A stretch of 64,000 bases of DNA from DATAGZ01 sp036263455 (GCA_036263455.1 DATAGZ010000006.1:1-64000), one strand, 5' to 3'; counted from the stretch's first letter, positions 7,532 to 16,740 are shown. A program made the numbers and translations. The notes: generated by a model not told the origin, from the letters alone.

Positions 7532-8317
7532 ATGGGCGGATACGCGATCCTTGCCTCGCTTACATCCTTTTTCTTGCTGTGCTGCTCCTGCTCCTCCCAG
7601 GATAGATACTTCAGTCAGATCGAGCAGGATTTCTTCGCCCGCATGGTCGATATTCATGATCCGGAAAATCTGCAAGATTCCCATCCAGTGAAATTTAACG
7701 GCTGGTACCAACCCCTGCATATCCTGATCTCGTCGGAAGACGCCCTTACCGCCACGATGATAACGGAGAAGGTCCTGAAGCCGACCGGGATGGCCTTCCG
7801 CGCCATTACCGGCCAACCCTTCGATATCCAAGTCAGCGAGGATAAGGATGCAGCCAAAGCTAGTAACGCCAACGTGTTAATTATAGTCGGTCTAGATCGC
7901 TACGATGCCTTTACCGAGGGTAAGTATTTAATAAAAAAGATATTTTTTCAGGATAGCGAGGATTGGCATCCAGATTATACCACTCTTGTGAATGAGCTTC
8001 CTAGCAAAAAGAGTGATTGTTTATCCTATTATATATCGCAAGGCGAAACCGATAAGAATAAGCGCGGCCTCATTATCGTACCCTTTGTCGTGAAGTTACC
8101 AATCGATGATCCCCTCTATTGCGTTTCCCATCGACTAAAGGAGGTGTTGGGCATGAATCGTCCCAATGCTTCGCGAGTTCCTATTCAGCGGCGCTATACC
8201 TTCGATAAGGAAGACGAAAATTGGATGCGCCTATTCTATGCGCTTCCTCGCCAGGAGGGGATGACCGTCGGAGAAATCCACAGATATGTAACCGAACATG
8301 GGCAGTCCTTTAAATGA
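7532..8317 (+). CDS. DUF2927-like lipoprotein
   Basis: Frame open from 7445, but the ATG at 7532 gives a clean lipoprotein signal (ASLTSFFLLCCSC) with a lipobox cysteine, so I take that start. The mature domain, about 235 residues, has the features I associate with DUF2927: an early strand with WYQPLHI, then a late conserved cysteine helix CVSHRLKEVLGM, and the closing block WMRLFYALPRQEGMTVGEI. DUF2927 proteins are exported proteins of unknown role, common in alphaproteobacteria. Its position at the end of module B suggests it belongs to the same cargo. Function not known. Confidence 0.55.
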   Translation: MGGYAILASLTSFFLLCCSCSSQDRYFSQIEQDFFARMVDIHDPENLQDSHPVKFNGWYQPLHILISSEDALTATMITEKVLKPTGMAFRAITGQPFDIQVSEDKDAAKASNANVLIIVGLDRYDAFTEGKYLIKKIFFQDSEDWHPDYTTLVNELPSKKSDCLSYYISQGETDKNKRGLIIVPFVVKLPIDDPLYCVSHRLKEVLGMNRPNASRVPIQRRYTFDKEDENWMRLFYALPRQEGMTVGEIHRYVTEHGQSFK

Positions 8318-8470
8318 GACGAATCTCAATCGTGAAGGGTATGTAGCATGGGCAGCGAATAAGGTGGCGATGATTCAGGTAGCGATGCAGATCGCCGCAT
8401 TTGCATTCCGAAAGACCCCCTACGGTGTCAATGATGGAAGGGAACCATCGCGACAGATAATGATCCTTGG

Positions 8471-8830
8471 GGGGTCAGTCGAAGGGAAAAAGCCATCCAG
8501 GGCATGCTTGCCGCCACCGAGGGCGGGCTTTATGCGCCAGCGATGAAAACAAGGCTTTTTGAGCTGGAGCAGGAGAAAGCCGAACTGACCGCGCGGCTCA
8601 CGGAAGCGCCGATCGACATGCCGGACGCATCCAATGTCGCGAAACCTATCGCGCCAAGGTCATGGCGCTCACGGAAGCGCTGGAAGAGGCGACCACGCGC
8701 CCGGAGGCGGCCGATGCCATCCGCGCGCTCATCGGGCGTATCGTGCTGACGCCGGGCGAGGGCAGGGGCGAACTCAAACCCTCTCCACGGCGAGCTCCTC
8801 GCCATCCTCGACCTCGCGGCGGGCCGCTGA
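8471..8830 (+). pseudogene. large serine recombinase, C-terminal remnant with frameshifts
   Basis: Three successive frames together spell the C-terminal end of a resolvase-family recombinase. The first gives REKAIQGMLAATEGG and a coiled-coil FELEQEKAELTARL. The second, after a shift near 8630, gives KVMALTEALEE and IRALIGRIVLTPGE. The third, after a shift near 8780, gives GELLAILDLAAGR and a stop at 8828-8830. The catalytic serine domain and the zinc ribbon are missing. This is a dead fragment, presumably of the integrase that once moved this island. Confidence 0.7.
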
Positions 8831-9268
8831 CGGACCCGCGCCGTCCCGCCCCCAACCGACGAGGCCGCAAGTTCTCGTAACCACCATCGAAGCGCTGATT
8901 TCGTTACTGAATCAGCGATTTTCGTCGCCTGGACCCATACGCATAATCCCCCGTGGAAGCGTTGTAGAAGCAACCAGAATTTCCCTTGAGAATGTGACAA
9001 TCTTCTCAGGTTCCGACCATGCAGTGAGCTCAAACTCAAAGCCATAGACCGTGGGTTTCACCGATATTCGCAGGTCTCTCAAAAATCCCATCTCTTATGC
9101 TGCTTAGCTCTCAGGGAAACGGTGCGTCATCCTAATACAATTAGCGTGATGGAATGACAGTTTTTTGTTTTTTACTGGCAAGCGTCATTGACAGGAGGTA
9201 TACATACTTGTGATTCACACATTCATTTATGCTTGCCTGCGCATTTTTTCTGTGCAATGTTAAGCTCC
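8831..9268. other. stretch without a supported gene
   Basis: No protein-like frame on either strand. It lies between the recombinase remnant and the biosynthetic cluster and probably holds that cluster's promoter. TTGACA at 9188-9193 is the best -35 hexamer seen, but there is no good -10 at the normal distance. Confidence 0.35.
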
Positions 9269-9493
9269 ATGAAACCATTTTACGACGGTATTGAGCTATT
9301 CAAGGATGAATTAAGGGTGCGGGGACGGGACCTGAGCGGCTTAGAACGAAACAATGGTTCGGTGAGCGCACTTTCCGATGCGCCAAGAATTCTCTCTCTT
9401 TCGCATCGAGCTGGGCATCGCCTTCACAAGATGACGGGCAATCTAGAGCGCGGCCAACTCAAGGCAACGCCAAAAAATTCTGCTGCAGCTTAA
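9269..9493 (+). CDS. possible small leader protein of the biosynthetic cluster
   Basis: A 74-codon frame from ATG 9269 (open back to 9188) ends 14 bases before the synthase gene. It is hydrophilic and basic, with no signal peptide, cysteine pattern or recognised motif. The only argument for it is its place in front of the cluster. It could be a short regulatory protein, a peptide substrate, or chance. Confidence 0.25.
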   Translation: MKPFYDGIELFKDELRVRGRDLSGLERNNGSVSALSDAPRILSLSHRAGHRLHKMTGNLERGQLKATPKNSAAA

Positions 9494-9507
9494 CGGAAAA
9501 TAGCTGC

Positions 9508-11016
9508 ATGGCCAAGCGCGACCAAACAGTTCCGGATGTGATTCCTTTGCAACCGACTATCTTGCCCATAAGCTTGCCTTGTGAAAACCTGCTCGAATAT
9601 GGCTTGCCGATTTACCGGGCGCTGCTAACGCGGTTTCCGGAAGAGCAGATAGTCCTCCTGGAATCGCTCGGCAGGCATTCTGTCGATGCGCGTTCCACCC
9701 TTATTGGTCTCAATCCGGTCCTTTCTCTGGAGGTGCGCGGGACAGAAGTGTGCATCCAGGGAGCTCCTTCTCTCTTGCCGCCGGTCGAGGCCGCATTGCG
9801 AGGCCATGACGGCGGGATGACCGCTATAGGCAGGCTCGAATATGTCCTGCCCGAGCGATCGGCCATTTGGGATTTTCTACGCCAGTTTGAGTCGGCCTTT
9901 GCTGTCCAGCAATCAGACGGCGCTGCCCCTTTGGCTCTGTTTGGATATCTGGGCTATGACACTATCCGCTACATCGAAACCGTGCAGCAGCATCATTTGC
10001 CACTGGACGATACGCCGGAAATGGCGCTGACCCTTTACAGCACTTTGATAACGCTGGATGATCTGACCGCCACTCTTACCCACTACCAGTTCCCGGGCGA
10101 CGATGACATCGATCTGACCGAGATCGTCCGCCTTTGCGAGAGTGGGCCTGTCCTGCCCCCCGTCGAGGATCCAGGCATGCAGCCTTATGTTCTGGAGCGG
10201 GAGACGACATGCGATTCGTACCTCCAGAAATGTGAGCGAGCCCTAGAACACATCCGTATCGGGGACATCTACCAGATACAGGTTGGGCAGAAGTTACGCG
10301 TGCAATCTTCGCTCTCGCCACTCGCTCTTTATATACGGCTGCGTAAGCTCAACCCCTCTCCCTACATGTACCTCTTTTCCGCTGCGGGCAGAACTATTGT
10401 CGGCGCCAGTCCGGAACTCTTCATACGTACGGAGAGCGAGAGAGTCGTAATGCGGCCGATTGCCGGTACGGTAGGTAAGGCGGGCGGCCGGACTCTAGAG
10501 GAAGCTAAAGCTGCTCTCCGCGATTCGGAGAAGGAAGTCGCGGAACATCTCATGCTTGTCGATCTCTGCCGCAACGATATCTGCCGGATCTGCAGTCCGG
10601 AATCCCTCGCTGTCGAAAATCTGATGGATATCGAAGAATATTCCCACGTCTTTCATATGGTGTCGAGCGTTTCAGGGTGGTTGCGGCGAGATTACGATAA
10701 GTACGATGCCATCCGGGCCAGCTTTCCCGCTGGGACGATGACGGGCACGCCGAAGATCCGTGCCATCGAGCTGATCGAAGAAATCGAGGACAGTGCGCGT
10801 GGTCTTTATGCCGGCATCATCGGCCTGATCGGGATCGGACGCAACTATATCAACACCGCGCTCTGCATTCGCAGCGCCGTGTTCGAACAAGGCGGTTATA
10901 CATTACGCGCGTCGGCGGGGATCGTTGCGGACTCGCATCCGGCCAGTGAATATCGGGAAACTCTGCAGAAACTCGGCGGCATGTTCCAAGCGATCACGGG
11001 GGAGGAGCTGACGTGA
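9508..11016 (+). CDS. anthranilate/ADC-synthase-like chorismate enzyme, large subunit
   Basis: A 502-residue protein with the full TrpE/PabB plan. The N-terminal half recognises substrate and the C-terminal chorismate-binding half carries PIAGT at residues 317-321, EVAEHLMLVDLCRND, FPAGTMTGTPK and AGIVADS. The Ala in PIAGT is the anthranilate-synthase state. PabB enzymes such as the E. coli one have Lys (PIKGT), so the likely product is anthranilate or amino-deoxyisochorismate rather than aminodeoxychorismate. The usual LARND is LCRND here. It is first in a tightly packed operon of activating, acylating and oxidising enzymes with an exporter, so secondary metabolism is more likely than tryptophan or folate supply. 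Confidence 0.8.
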   Translation: MAKRDQTVPDVIPLQPTILPISLPCENLLEYGLPIYRALLTRFPEEQIVLLESLGRHSVDARSTLIGLNPVLSLEVRGTEVCIQGAPSLLPPVEAALRGHDGGMTAIGRLEYVLPERSAIWDFLRQFESAFAVQQSDGAAPLALFGYLGYDTIRYIETVQQHHLPLDDTPEMALTLYSTLITLDDLTATLTHYQFPGDDDIDLTEIVRLCESGPVLPPVEDPGMQPYVLERETTCDSYLQKCERALEHIRIGDIYQIQVGQKLRVQSSLSPLALYIRLRKLNPSPYMYLFSAAGRTIVGASPELFIRTESERVVMRPIAGTVGKAGGRTLEEAKAALRDSEKEVAEHLMLVDLCRNDICRICSPESLAVENLMDIEEYSHVFHMVSSVSGWLRRDYDKYDAIRASFPAGTMTGTPKIRAIELIEEIEDSARGLYAGIIGLIGIGRNYINTALCIRSAVFEQGGYTLRASAGIVADSHPASEYRETLQKLGGMFQAITGEELT

Positions 11017-11621
11017 CCTGTCGAGTAACCATCGTCGATGCTTATGATAGCTTCGTGCATATCCTGGTCGCCTATGTGCGCCGTCTCGGTTGCGAGGTGC
11101 AGGTCCTCAGAAAAGACCATCCCGACCTCGTCAACCGCATCCGGCCATCGGTGTGTGACGTGCTGTTGCTAGGCCCTGGTCCTGGCCATCCACTCGATTC
11201 CGGATACCTGCGCCTGCTGGACCATAATAACGGGAGCGTTCCAGTATTTGGGGTCTGCCTTGGGCACCAAGCAATCGCACTCTATTATGGGGCCCAGCTG
11301 CGCTACGCCGAACGATTGATGCACGGCAAGACCAGCCGCATCAGCCATGATGGCAAAGGATGCTTTGTCGGCTTGCCGCAAGGGTTCTCGGCTATGCGGT
11401 ATCACTCAATTATTGCTGATGCCGCTACGCTGGGTTCTGAGCTTGTCGTTACCGCCACCTCGGATACCGACGGGTACGTTATGGGATTGCGGCATGCGCG
11501 CTTGGCGCTCGAAGGCGTGCAGTTTCATCCCGAGAGCATCGGTACCGAACAGGGTTTAAAAATCATCAGCAATTTTATTGCCTGCTATACAGGGGAGAAA
11601 AAAGCCTATGCCATCGCGTGA
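11013..11621 (+). CDS. glutamine amidotransferase subunit (TrpG/PabA-like)
   Basis: A 202-residue class I amidotransferase overlapping the synthase gene by four bases (GTGA), so it is translationally coupled. It has the oxyanion region LLGPGPGHP, the nucleophile in GVCLGHQ (Cys82) and the His-Glu pair in FHPES. The first motif reads DAYDSF rather than the common DNYDSF. It should release ammonia from glutamine for the partner encoded just upstream. Length is normal for the family. The pairing supports amination of chorismate as the first step of this cluster. Confidence 0.85.
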   Translation: MTCRVTIVDAYDSFVHILVAYVRRLGCEVQVLRKDHPDLVNRIRPSVCDVLLLGPGPGHPLDSGYLRLLDHNNGSVPVFGVCLGHQAIALYYGAQLRYAERLMHGKTSRISHDGKGCFVGLPQGFSAMRYHSIIADAATLGSELVVTATSDTDGYVMGLRHARLALEGVQFHPESIGTEQGLKIISNFIACYTGEKKAYAIA

Positions 11622-13032
11622 AAATCTGGAAGCATTCCAGGCACAGTATAACGAAATCGACGAGGCTTATCGAGCCGGGATGCTGACCCGCAAGGCGCTA
11701 GAGGAATGGCGTAACCGGCAATTGAAAAAGGTTCTGGCCCATGTGAAGGCGCGCTCGCCATTTTATGCGCAGAAGCTGGCCAACATCGACGTCAGCGGAT
11801 TCCGTGTCGAGGATATCGGGCGCTTACCTTACACCACGAAGGCCGATCTACGCGAGCAAATGCACCGGATCATGTCCGGAACCATCAACGAGGCCGCTTT
11901 CTTTTACGAGACGACCGGGACGACGGGTGCTGCTACTCCCTGTCCCCGCGACAAGAAAGAGAGCTACGCCAGCAATCTGCAATTACGGCACGCCTATCAA
12001 GACGTGATCGAGCATAATTTCCCAAAGGGACACCGGCCGGTATTCGCGGTGCTGGGGCCTACCGAGGCGCATTCCTTTACCGACACCCTGGGCGCGGTTG
12101 GCTACGAGCTTGATCTGTGCGTTGCCAAAATATGGCCGGGTTCACCGATCATCGGCTTTGATAAATGTCTAAAGCTTCTGCGCGATCTCGACGTGGAAGT
12201 AATCGCGACCGCACCAGGACAGGTCATGACCCTGGCGAAGGAAGCGCGTCGACGTGGCTTGGATCCAAAGCGCGATTTCAAGGTCAAAGTGTTCATGCTC
12301 AGCGGTGAGATCTGCACGCCTGAACTGGCAGCCAACCTGGAAAGCCTGTGGGGAGCACGCGCGTATAACAGCCTTTACGGCTCTCAAGAGGCCTTCGTTA
12401 TCGCCTCGGCTACACCTGCGGGCAAACTGCGTCCGCATCTGCCCAATTACGTATTCGAAATCGTCGACCCCGCTACTGGCCAGTCGCTCGGTTCGACCGG
12501 ACAGGGTGAGCTGGTGGTGACGTGCCTGGTCGATGGCGTCAAACCGCTGGTGCGTTACCAGACCGGTGATATCGTCAACCTGCGCGATAACGGCAGCAGC
12601 AATCTGTTCGATGCCTTCGATATCGAAGTGGTCGGCCGGGTGAGAGACTCCGTGGAGCTGAATGGCCGGTTCTTCACCGCCGCCCAGGTCGAGGCCGCTT
12701 TGATGCGCGAAGTACGCGGCTGCATCGGCTATCAGATCGTGATTACCCGCAGCGGCAACACTGACACCATCTTGGCCAAGCTCGAATTGCTGGAAAGTGA
12801 AGCGGCCGAGAGAAAAGCCGTAGTGCAAAGAGTCCGCAATAGCGTCATGGACGCCCTCGGCTGCGAGTGCACCATCATGGTGGTCGATGATCTCTCGGAG
12901 CACGTCAACATGGGTGGGTGGATCAAATGGAAATCCGCCCGCCTGGTCGATAGCCGCGAGAGTCTGTCGCTGGACAGCCGCGAGGCCGAGACGAAGACCG
13001 AGACACTGCTGGCGCAACTAGGTAACCGCTGA
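11608..13032 (+). CDS. PaaK-type aryl-CoA/AMP ligase
   Basis: About 474 residues from ATG 11608, which has AGGGGAG upstream and overlaps the amidotransferase by 14 bases; a TTG ten codons earlier is open but less likely. It follows the phenylacetate-CoA ligase pattern: phosphate-binding TTGTTG, then FMLSGEICTPE, NSLYGSQEAF, VRYQTGDIV and a small C-terminal domain with GRVRDSVELNG and GGWIKWK. Members activate aromatic acids as adenylates and usually form the CoA thioester. Anthranilate from the two upstream proteins is the natural candidate substrate, which is inference. A different aryl acid, or transfer directly to an amine, cannot be excluded. Confidence 0.75.
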   Translation: MPSRENLEAFQAQYNEIDEAYRAGMLTRKALEEWRNRQLKKVLAHVKARSPFYAQKLANIDVSGFRVEDIGRLPYTTKADLREQMHRIMSGTINEAAFFYETTGTTGAATPCPRDKKESYASNLQLRHAYQDVIEHNFPKGHRPVFAVLGPTEAHSFTDTLGAVGYELDLCVAKIWPGSPIIGFDKCLKLLRDLDVEVIATAPGQVMTLAKEARRRGLDPKRDFKVKVFMLSGEICTPELAANLESLWGARAYNSLYGSQEAFVIASATPAGKLRPHLPNYVFEIVDPATGQSLGSTGQGELVVTCLVDGVKPLVRYQTGDIVNLRDNGSSNLFDAFDIEVVGRVRDSVELNGRFFTAAQVEAALMREVRGCIGYQIVITRSGNTDTILAKLELLESEAAERKAVVQRVRNSVMDALGCECTIMVVDDLSEHVNMGGWIKWKSARLVDSRESLSLDSREAETKTETLLAQLGNR

Positions 13033-13545
13033 ATGCTAGCGATCCGAATGCTGAGCACCAGTTCAGAAGACTTCGCTCGGATTCGGCAGTGGCGCCAATC
13101 TTATATCGGTGTCAATCCGGCGCACGAGTTCGACTTTGAATGGCTGGAGGTCATACGGGACGATGCTTCGTATCATTTCGGATTCTATCAGGATCAGGTG
13201 CTGGCTGGCGGTGTCCGCTTTACCCCTGTGGGGCATGGCCTAACGCTCAGCGAGCGATTAGTGAATATCCCTGAGCTGTTCAATCAGCACTGCAGCCTGC
13301 TGGACGTCAACCGCCTGCTTGTTCACGAAGATCTGCGCGGCAGCATGGTCGCGATCAACGCCTTGAAGTACTGCAGGCAGTGGATGCATGACCACACAAT
13401 TCACGAGGGTTTTATTGCCCTGTGCGTGCCCCGTTTCGTCAATCTCTATAAACGAGTTGGCGCCAGACTGGTCGCTGAAGATATCTCAGTCACCAATCTG
13501 CCTTCAAAACGGTATTCCCTAATGAGTTTTATGTACAAGGAGTGA
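13033..13545 (+). CDS. GNAT-fold N-acyltransferase (N-acyl amino acid/AHL-synthase-like)
   Basis: A 170-residue protein that starts directly after the ligase stop. It has the N-terminal FYQDQVLAGGVRF strand turn of the GNAT fold, then LDVNRLLVHEDLRG, close to the E-V/S-R-L-V pattern of N-acyl amino acid synthases and LuxI-like enzymes, and a final YKRVGARLV. Family members move an acyl group from CoA or acyl carrier protein to an amine. With a FadD-type ligase in the same operon, a fatty acyl donor is plausible. The acceptor may be the amine of anthranilate or of a derived amino compound. The family placement is moderate, the substrate speculative. Confidence 0.6.
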   Translation: MLAIRMLSTSSEDFARIRQWRQSYIGVNPAHEFDFEWLEVIRDDASYHFGFYQDQVLAGGVRFTPVGHGLTLSERLVNIPELFNQHCSLLDVNRLLVHEDLRGSMVAINALKYCRQWMHDHTIHEGFIALCVPRFVNLYKRVGARLVAEDISVTNLPSKRYSLMSFMYKE

Positions 13546-13547
13546 TT

Positions 13548-14243
13548 ATGACTACTGAATTCATCCAACGCCTAGAATCGACCGTGGTTAGGGAGTGGGA
13601 ACACATTCGTCGCGGTAGATTTTGGCGGCGCATCATGAGCGAGAAAGTGACCCCTGAACTCTACAGGGTTCTGATGGAACAGATCTACCATTACACCCGA
13701 CATAACTCTATCAACCAAGCCGCTGCTGCTTATAGCACAAACCCGCAAAGCAGGAAGCTCTTGCGCTTTGTCTATCGGCATGCGCTGGAAGAACTCGGGC
13801 ATGAAAATATGGTCATTCACGATCTGACGGCAAAGAACCTTTACAACCCTAAGCTTCTCGAGCAGCGCCCGCTGCCCCCGACCCAGGCGTTGATCTCCTA
13901 TCTCTATCAAGTGGCTATTGAGCGGGGCGCTATCGCGCGCCTCGGCTACAGCTATTGGGCCGAGAGCGCCTACAGCCATATCGATGAGCTGCTTAAAAAG
14001 GTAGGAAAAGACCTTGATCTTTCACCAGACCAGATGAGTTTTTTCGTCTCGCATTCTACCATCGATGCCAAGCATTCGCTGGAGGTGATCGAAGCAATCA
14101 ATGAAAACGTGATAACGGCCGAGCAGCAGGAAGACGTACTCGATGTCGCCAGGACCACGCTCTATCTGACCGGGCAGATCCTCGAACAGGTCGAGCGTGA
14201 GTATGCCTTCTCCTATGAGCGCCACGTCCAGCAGGTAGCCTGA
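13548..14243 (+). CDS. haem-oxygenase-like (TenA/PqqC-fold) metal-dependent oxidase
   Basis: ATG 13548 is used because AAGGAG lies five bases upstream; a GTG at 13542 is also in frame. The roughly 231-residue all-helical protein looks like the iron-dependent haem-oxygenase-like oxidases. Candidate metal ligands are the E-x2-H of EELGHE (about Glu82, His85), the acidic residue in YWAES (about Glu139), and the HSTIDAKH helix (about His169, Asp173, His176). Relatives include UndA, BesC, SznF and chlamydial CADD, which perform unusual oxygen-dependent C-C, C-N or N-oxidation chemistry. Neighbouring FMN reductase could supply electrons. Reaction unknown; a thiaminase/TenA role is less likely in this context. 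Confidence 0.65.
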   Translation: MTTEFIQRLESTVVREWEHIRRGRFWRRIMSEKVTPELYRVLMEQIYHYTRHNSINQAAAAYSTNPQSRKLLRFVYRHALEELGHENMVIHDLTAKNLYNPKLLEQRPLPPTQALISYLYQVAIERGAIARLGYSYWAESAYSHIDELLKKVGKDLDLSPDQMSFFVSHSTIDAKHSLEVIEAINENVITAEQQEDVLDVARTTLYLTGQILEQVEREYAFSYERHVQQVA

Positions 14244-14282
14244 TAGTGCACTTCGACCGCAATCGGCCAGCGAAACGGCAAA

Positions 14283-14900
14283 ATGCCAAATAATGGACTC
14301 ATGAACTTTTGTGTTGTGGTGGGGTCCAGCCGCGAGCATGGCCGAAGCGGGGAGGTATGCGAACTGATCCGGAAGTATCTCAAGAACAGCGCTGTTTGCG
14401 ACTTCGTGTACTTGCGTACGCATCGGATCAATTTGTGCGACGCCGATAATCGCTGCATGCATTCACCGTGCGAGATCAAGGACGATGTACGGGCAATCAT
14501 GCAGCGTATGCTGGCGGCAGATTCCATCATCTACATGCCGGTTATTCATGCCTATGGGACCAATAGCCGTTTCCAGGCCTTTCTCGAACGGGTCGGCTAC
14601 GGCTTCCTGAGACCCCTCGGCCGGCCACTGAAGGACAAGCTCGCCGGAATCGTCGTGGTCGGACGACGTTATGCCCATACCACGGTCTATTCGCAGGTCG
14701 TTCTCAACATTCTCTTAAACAAAATGATCCTTGTGGGTGCTGGCTTTCCCGCCACCTTTTTCGGAACCGAGGATGGACGCCCTGACAGCGAAGCCGTGGA
14801 GGCCCTCTACGAGATGCTGGATCGAATCATCGAGATTGGAGGGCGTCTGTCGACTGCCGCCGAAGTCAAGGAGATCGAAGAATGGCGCCGGATATCTTGA
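14283..14900 (+). CDS. NAD(P)H-dependent FMN reductase / flavodoxin-fold protein
   Basis: A 205-residue flavodoxin-like protein. It has the FMN phosphate loop VVVGSSREHGRSG, an ADSIIYMPVIHAYGTNSRFQAFLERVG segment typical of the flavin-ring loop, and VGRRYAHTTVYSQV later. Such proteins reduce free or bound FMN with NAD(P)H, or reduce quinones. In this operon it most likely delivers electrons to the upstream oxidase or modifies the product directly. It is separated by 39 bases from the oxidase gene and overlaps the next gene by 19 bases. No strong ribosome site was seen at 14283; an ATG at 14301 is an alternative. Confidence 0.7.
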   Translation: MPNNGLMNFCVVVGSSREHGRSGEVCELIRKYLKNSAVCDFVYLRTHRINLCDADNRCMHSPCEIKDDVRAIMQRMLAADSIIYMPVIHAYGTNSRFQAFLERVGYGFLRPLGRPLKDKLAGIVVVGRRYAHTTVYSQVVLNILLNKMILVGAGFPATFFGTEDGRPDSEAVEALYEMLDRIIEIGGRLSTAAEVKEIEEWRRIS

Positions 14901-16627
14901 GCACTGTCAAAAAGACGGGCGGGAAGACTGCTACCCCTAATTTCGATATCGTGGGCAGCCTGCTGCAGCGCGCGCGCGAAACTCCGGATAAGCCCTGGCT
15001 GTTCCAGCCGATAGATGGCACGCTGCATAGGTTCACCTGGGGAGAGGCCGCCCGTCAGGTCCGGTGTATGGCTTCGGCCTTGCGCAGTCTCGGCTTTCCT
15101 GCGGGGTCACGGATCTGCATCAGTGGGAGAAATACGGCGCACTGGGTGATGGCCGATCTCGCCATCCTGCTGGCTGGTTATGTTCCGGTTGGCTTGTTTC
15201 CGCGGCAGCCGGTCGAGAACATTCGCCACATAATGGAGCATGCGCAAGCCGCTGCCATCTTTTTGGGGCCAGGCCCCGATGCCGAGATTACGGTCTCGGC
15301 CGTGCCGGCCGGCGTGGTGATGATCGGTCTGCCGTACCCTGGCGGTCCCGAAGGAGCGCTGAGCTGGGACACGCTGGTTTCCATCCATCCGCCGCTCGCT
15401 AGCGAGGCTTACACGCCGCCGTTGGATTCGGCTCTGGTCATGCTACTCTATACCTCCGGCACCAGTGGTCGGCCCAAAGGTGTGATGCTCACCCAGGGGA
15501 ACATCTCATTTATCGCGCAACATGCGTTGGAGCATGTGTTCAAGCCACGGGGACCACAGCGTCTGCTGTCCTATCTGCCCCTTGCCCACGCGCAGGAGCG
15601 TTTGACCTGCGAGGGCCTCAGCCTGCTAATGGGCGCGGAAGTTTATTTCCTTGAGACGATCGAAGCCTTTGGTCCTACCCTAGCCCGCGTGGCGCCGACT
15701 TTCTTCACCGGCGCGCCGATCGTTTATGAACGCCTGCGCGCGGCGATCTTGGCCAAGATCCCGCAGCAGCAGCTGAATCGCCTGCTTAAACTGCCCTTGA
15801 TCGGTGCCGGCTTACGCGCGCTGCTGCGCCGAAAGCTCGGACTCCACCGGGCGACCCTTTGTGTTGTGGGCGGTTCGAAGGTTCCGGACGAGCTCGTGGC
15901 CTGGTTTGCCAAGCTGGGTATTATAATACAGCAGAGCTATGGCTTAACCGAGAACTGCGGCTACCTCGCCTGCAATTTGCCTGGTGCTCAACAAATCGGA
16001 TCGGTTGGACGTATCTTGCCCGGTGCCGAGGTTCGTTTTGGGTCGGACGGCGAAATCCAGTGCCGCCATCCCGGTACTATGGTCGGCTACTTCCATGAGC
16101 CGGAGCTGACTCGGCAGGTCATGACAGAAGACGGCTATTTCCGTACCGGCGATGCTGGCTGGATGGACGAGAAGGGCTTCCTTTATGTGCAAGGCCGGCT
16201 GAGCGATATGCTGTCCATCTCAGGCGGCCGACGTATCGCTCCGGCTACGGTCGAAAATGCGATCGTCAGCCCCTTGATTGACCATATGTGCCTACTGGGC
16301 TCCGCTGCGCTGAAACTGGTGCTTTTAATTAGTTTGAATACACAAGCCCGTAAACGGGCGCGGCCAGAAATTGAGGCGGGCCTAGAAGCAGCGCTTCATG
16401 CGGCTAATGCCATGCTCGCGCCGCATGAACGAGTTGAATGTATCGTGGTGGTGAAGGACGCTTGGCTTCCCACCAATGGTTATCTTACCGCCACAATGAA
16501 AGTTCGACGAGCAGAGATTGGGCGGGCCTATCACGCCTTGGTCGAACAGGTTAGCCGCATTCCGGCCGGGATTTTCTGGGAAGAGGATTTGTCTCAGATG
16601 GCAAAAGCCGAAGCACTGGTATCTTGA
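14882..16627 (+). CDS. long-chain acyl-CoA/AMP synthetase (FadD-like)
   Basis: 581 residues, from an ATG preceded by AAGGAG inside the end of the reductase gene. It shows the full ANL-superfamily set: YTSGTSGRPKG (P-loop), QQSYGLTENCG, FRTGDAGWMDEKGF, and a C-terminal part with GRLSDMLSISGGRR. The hydrophobic Y-L-P-L-A-H and Q-E-R motif region matches long-chain acyl-CoA synthetases. It should activate a fatty or aryl acid with ATP and CoA. Paired with the GNAT-like acyltransferase it would provide the acyl donor. The catalytic lysine region near the end (TNGYLTATMKVRR) is present. Confidence 0.8.
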   Translation: MAPDILSTVKKTGGKTATPNFDIVGSLLQRARETPDKPWLFQPIDGTLHRFTWGEAARQVRCMASALRSLGFPAGSRICISGRNTAHWVMADLAILLAGYVPVGLFPRQPVENIRHIMEHAQAAAIFLGPGPDAEITVSAVPAGVVMIGLPYPGGPEGALSWDTLVSIHPPLASEAYTPPLDSALVMLLYTSGTSGRPKGVMLTQGNISFIAQHALEHVFKPRGPQRLLSYLPLAHAQERLTCEGLSLLMGAEVYFLETIEAFGPTLARVAPTFFTGAPIVYERLRAAILAKIPQQQLNRLLKLPLIGAGLRALLRRKLGLHRATLCVVGGSKVPDELVAWFAKLGIIIQQSYGLTENCGYLACNLPGAQQIGSVGRILPGAEVRFGSDGEIQCRHPGTMVGYFHEPELTRQVMTEDGYFRTGDAGWMDEKGFLYVQGRLSDMLSISGGRRIAPATVENAIVSPLIDHMCLLGSAALKLVLLISLNTQARKRARPEIEAGLEAALHAANAMLAPHERVECIVVVKDAWLPTNGYLTATMKVRRAEIGRAYHALVEQVSRIPAGIFWEEDLSQMAKAEALVS

Positions 16628-16740
16628 CTAGAAAACAGGCTTCCCCCCGACCCCGAAGGGTCATTGATACATCGGCAAACACCTCCGATTGCCGCTCGAT
16701 GTCGCTCTCCACGCGTTAACCCCTTATAAGGATCACTCCC

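Noticed and set aside
9508..11621. Simple tryptophan or folate biosynthesis genes (trpEG/pabBA)
   Set aside because: Not excluded, but the immediate neighbours are activation, acylation, oxidation and export genes rather than trpDC or folate genes, so a secondary-metabolite role is preferred.
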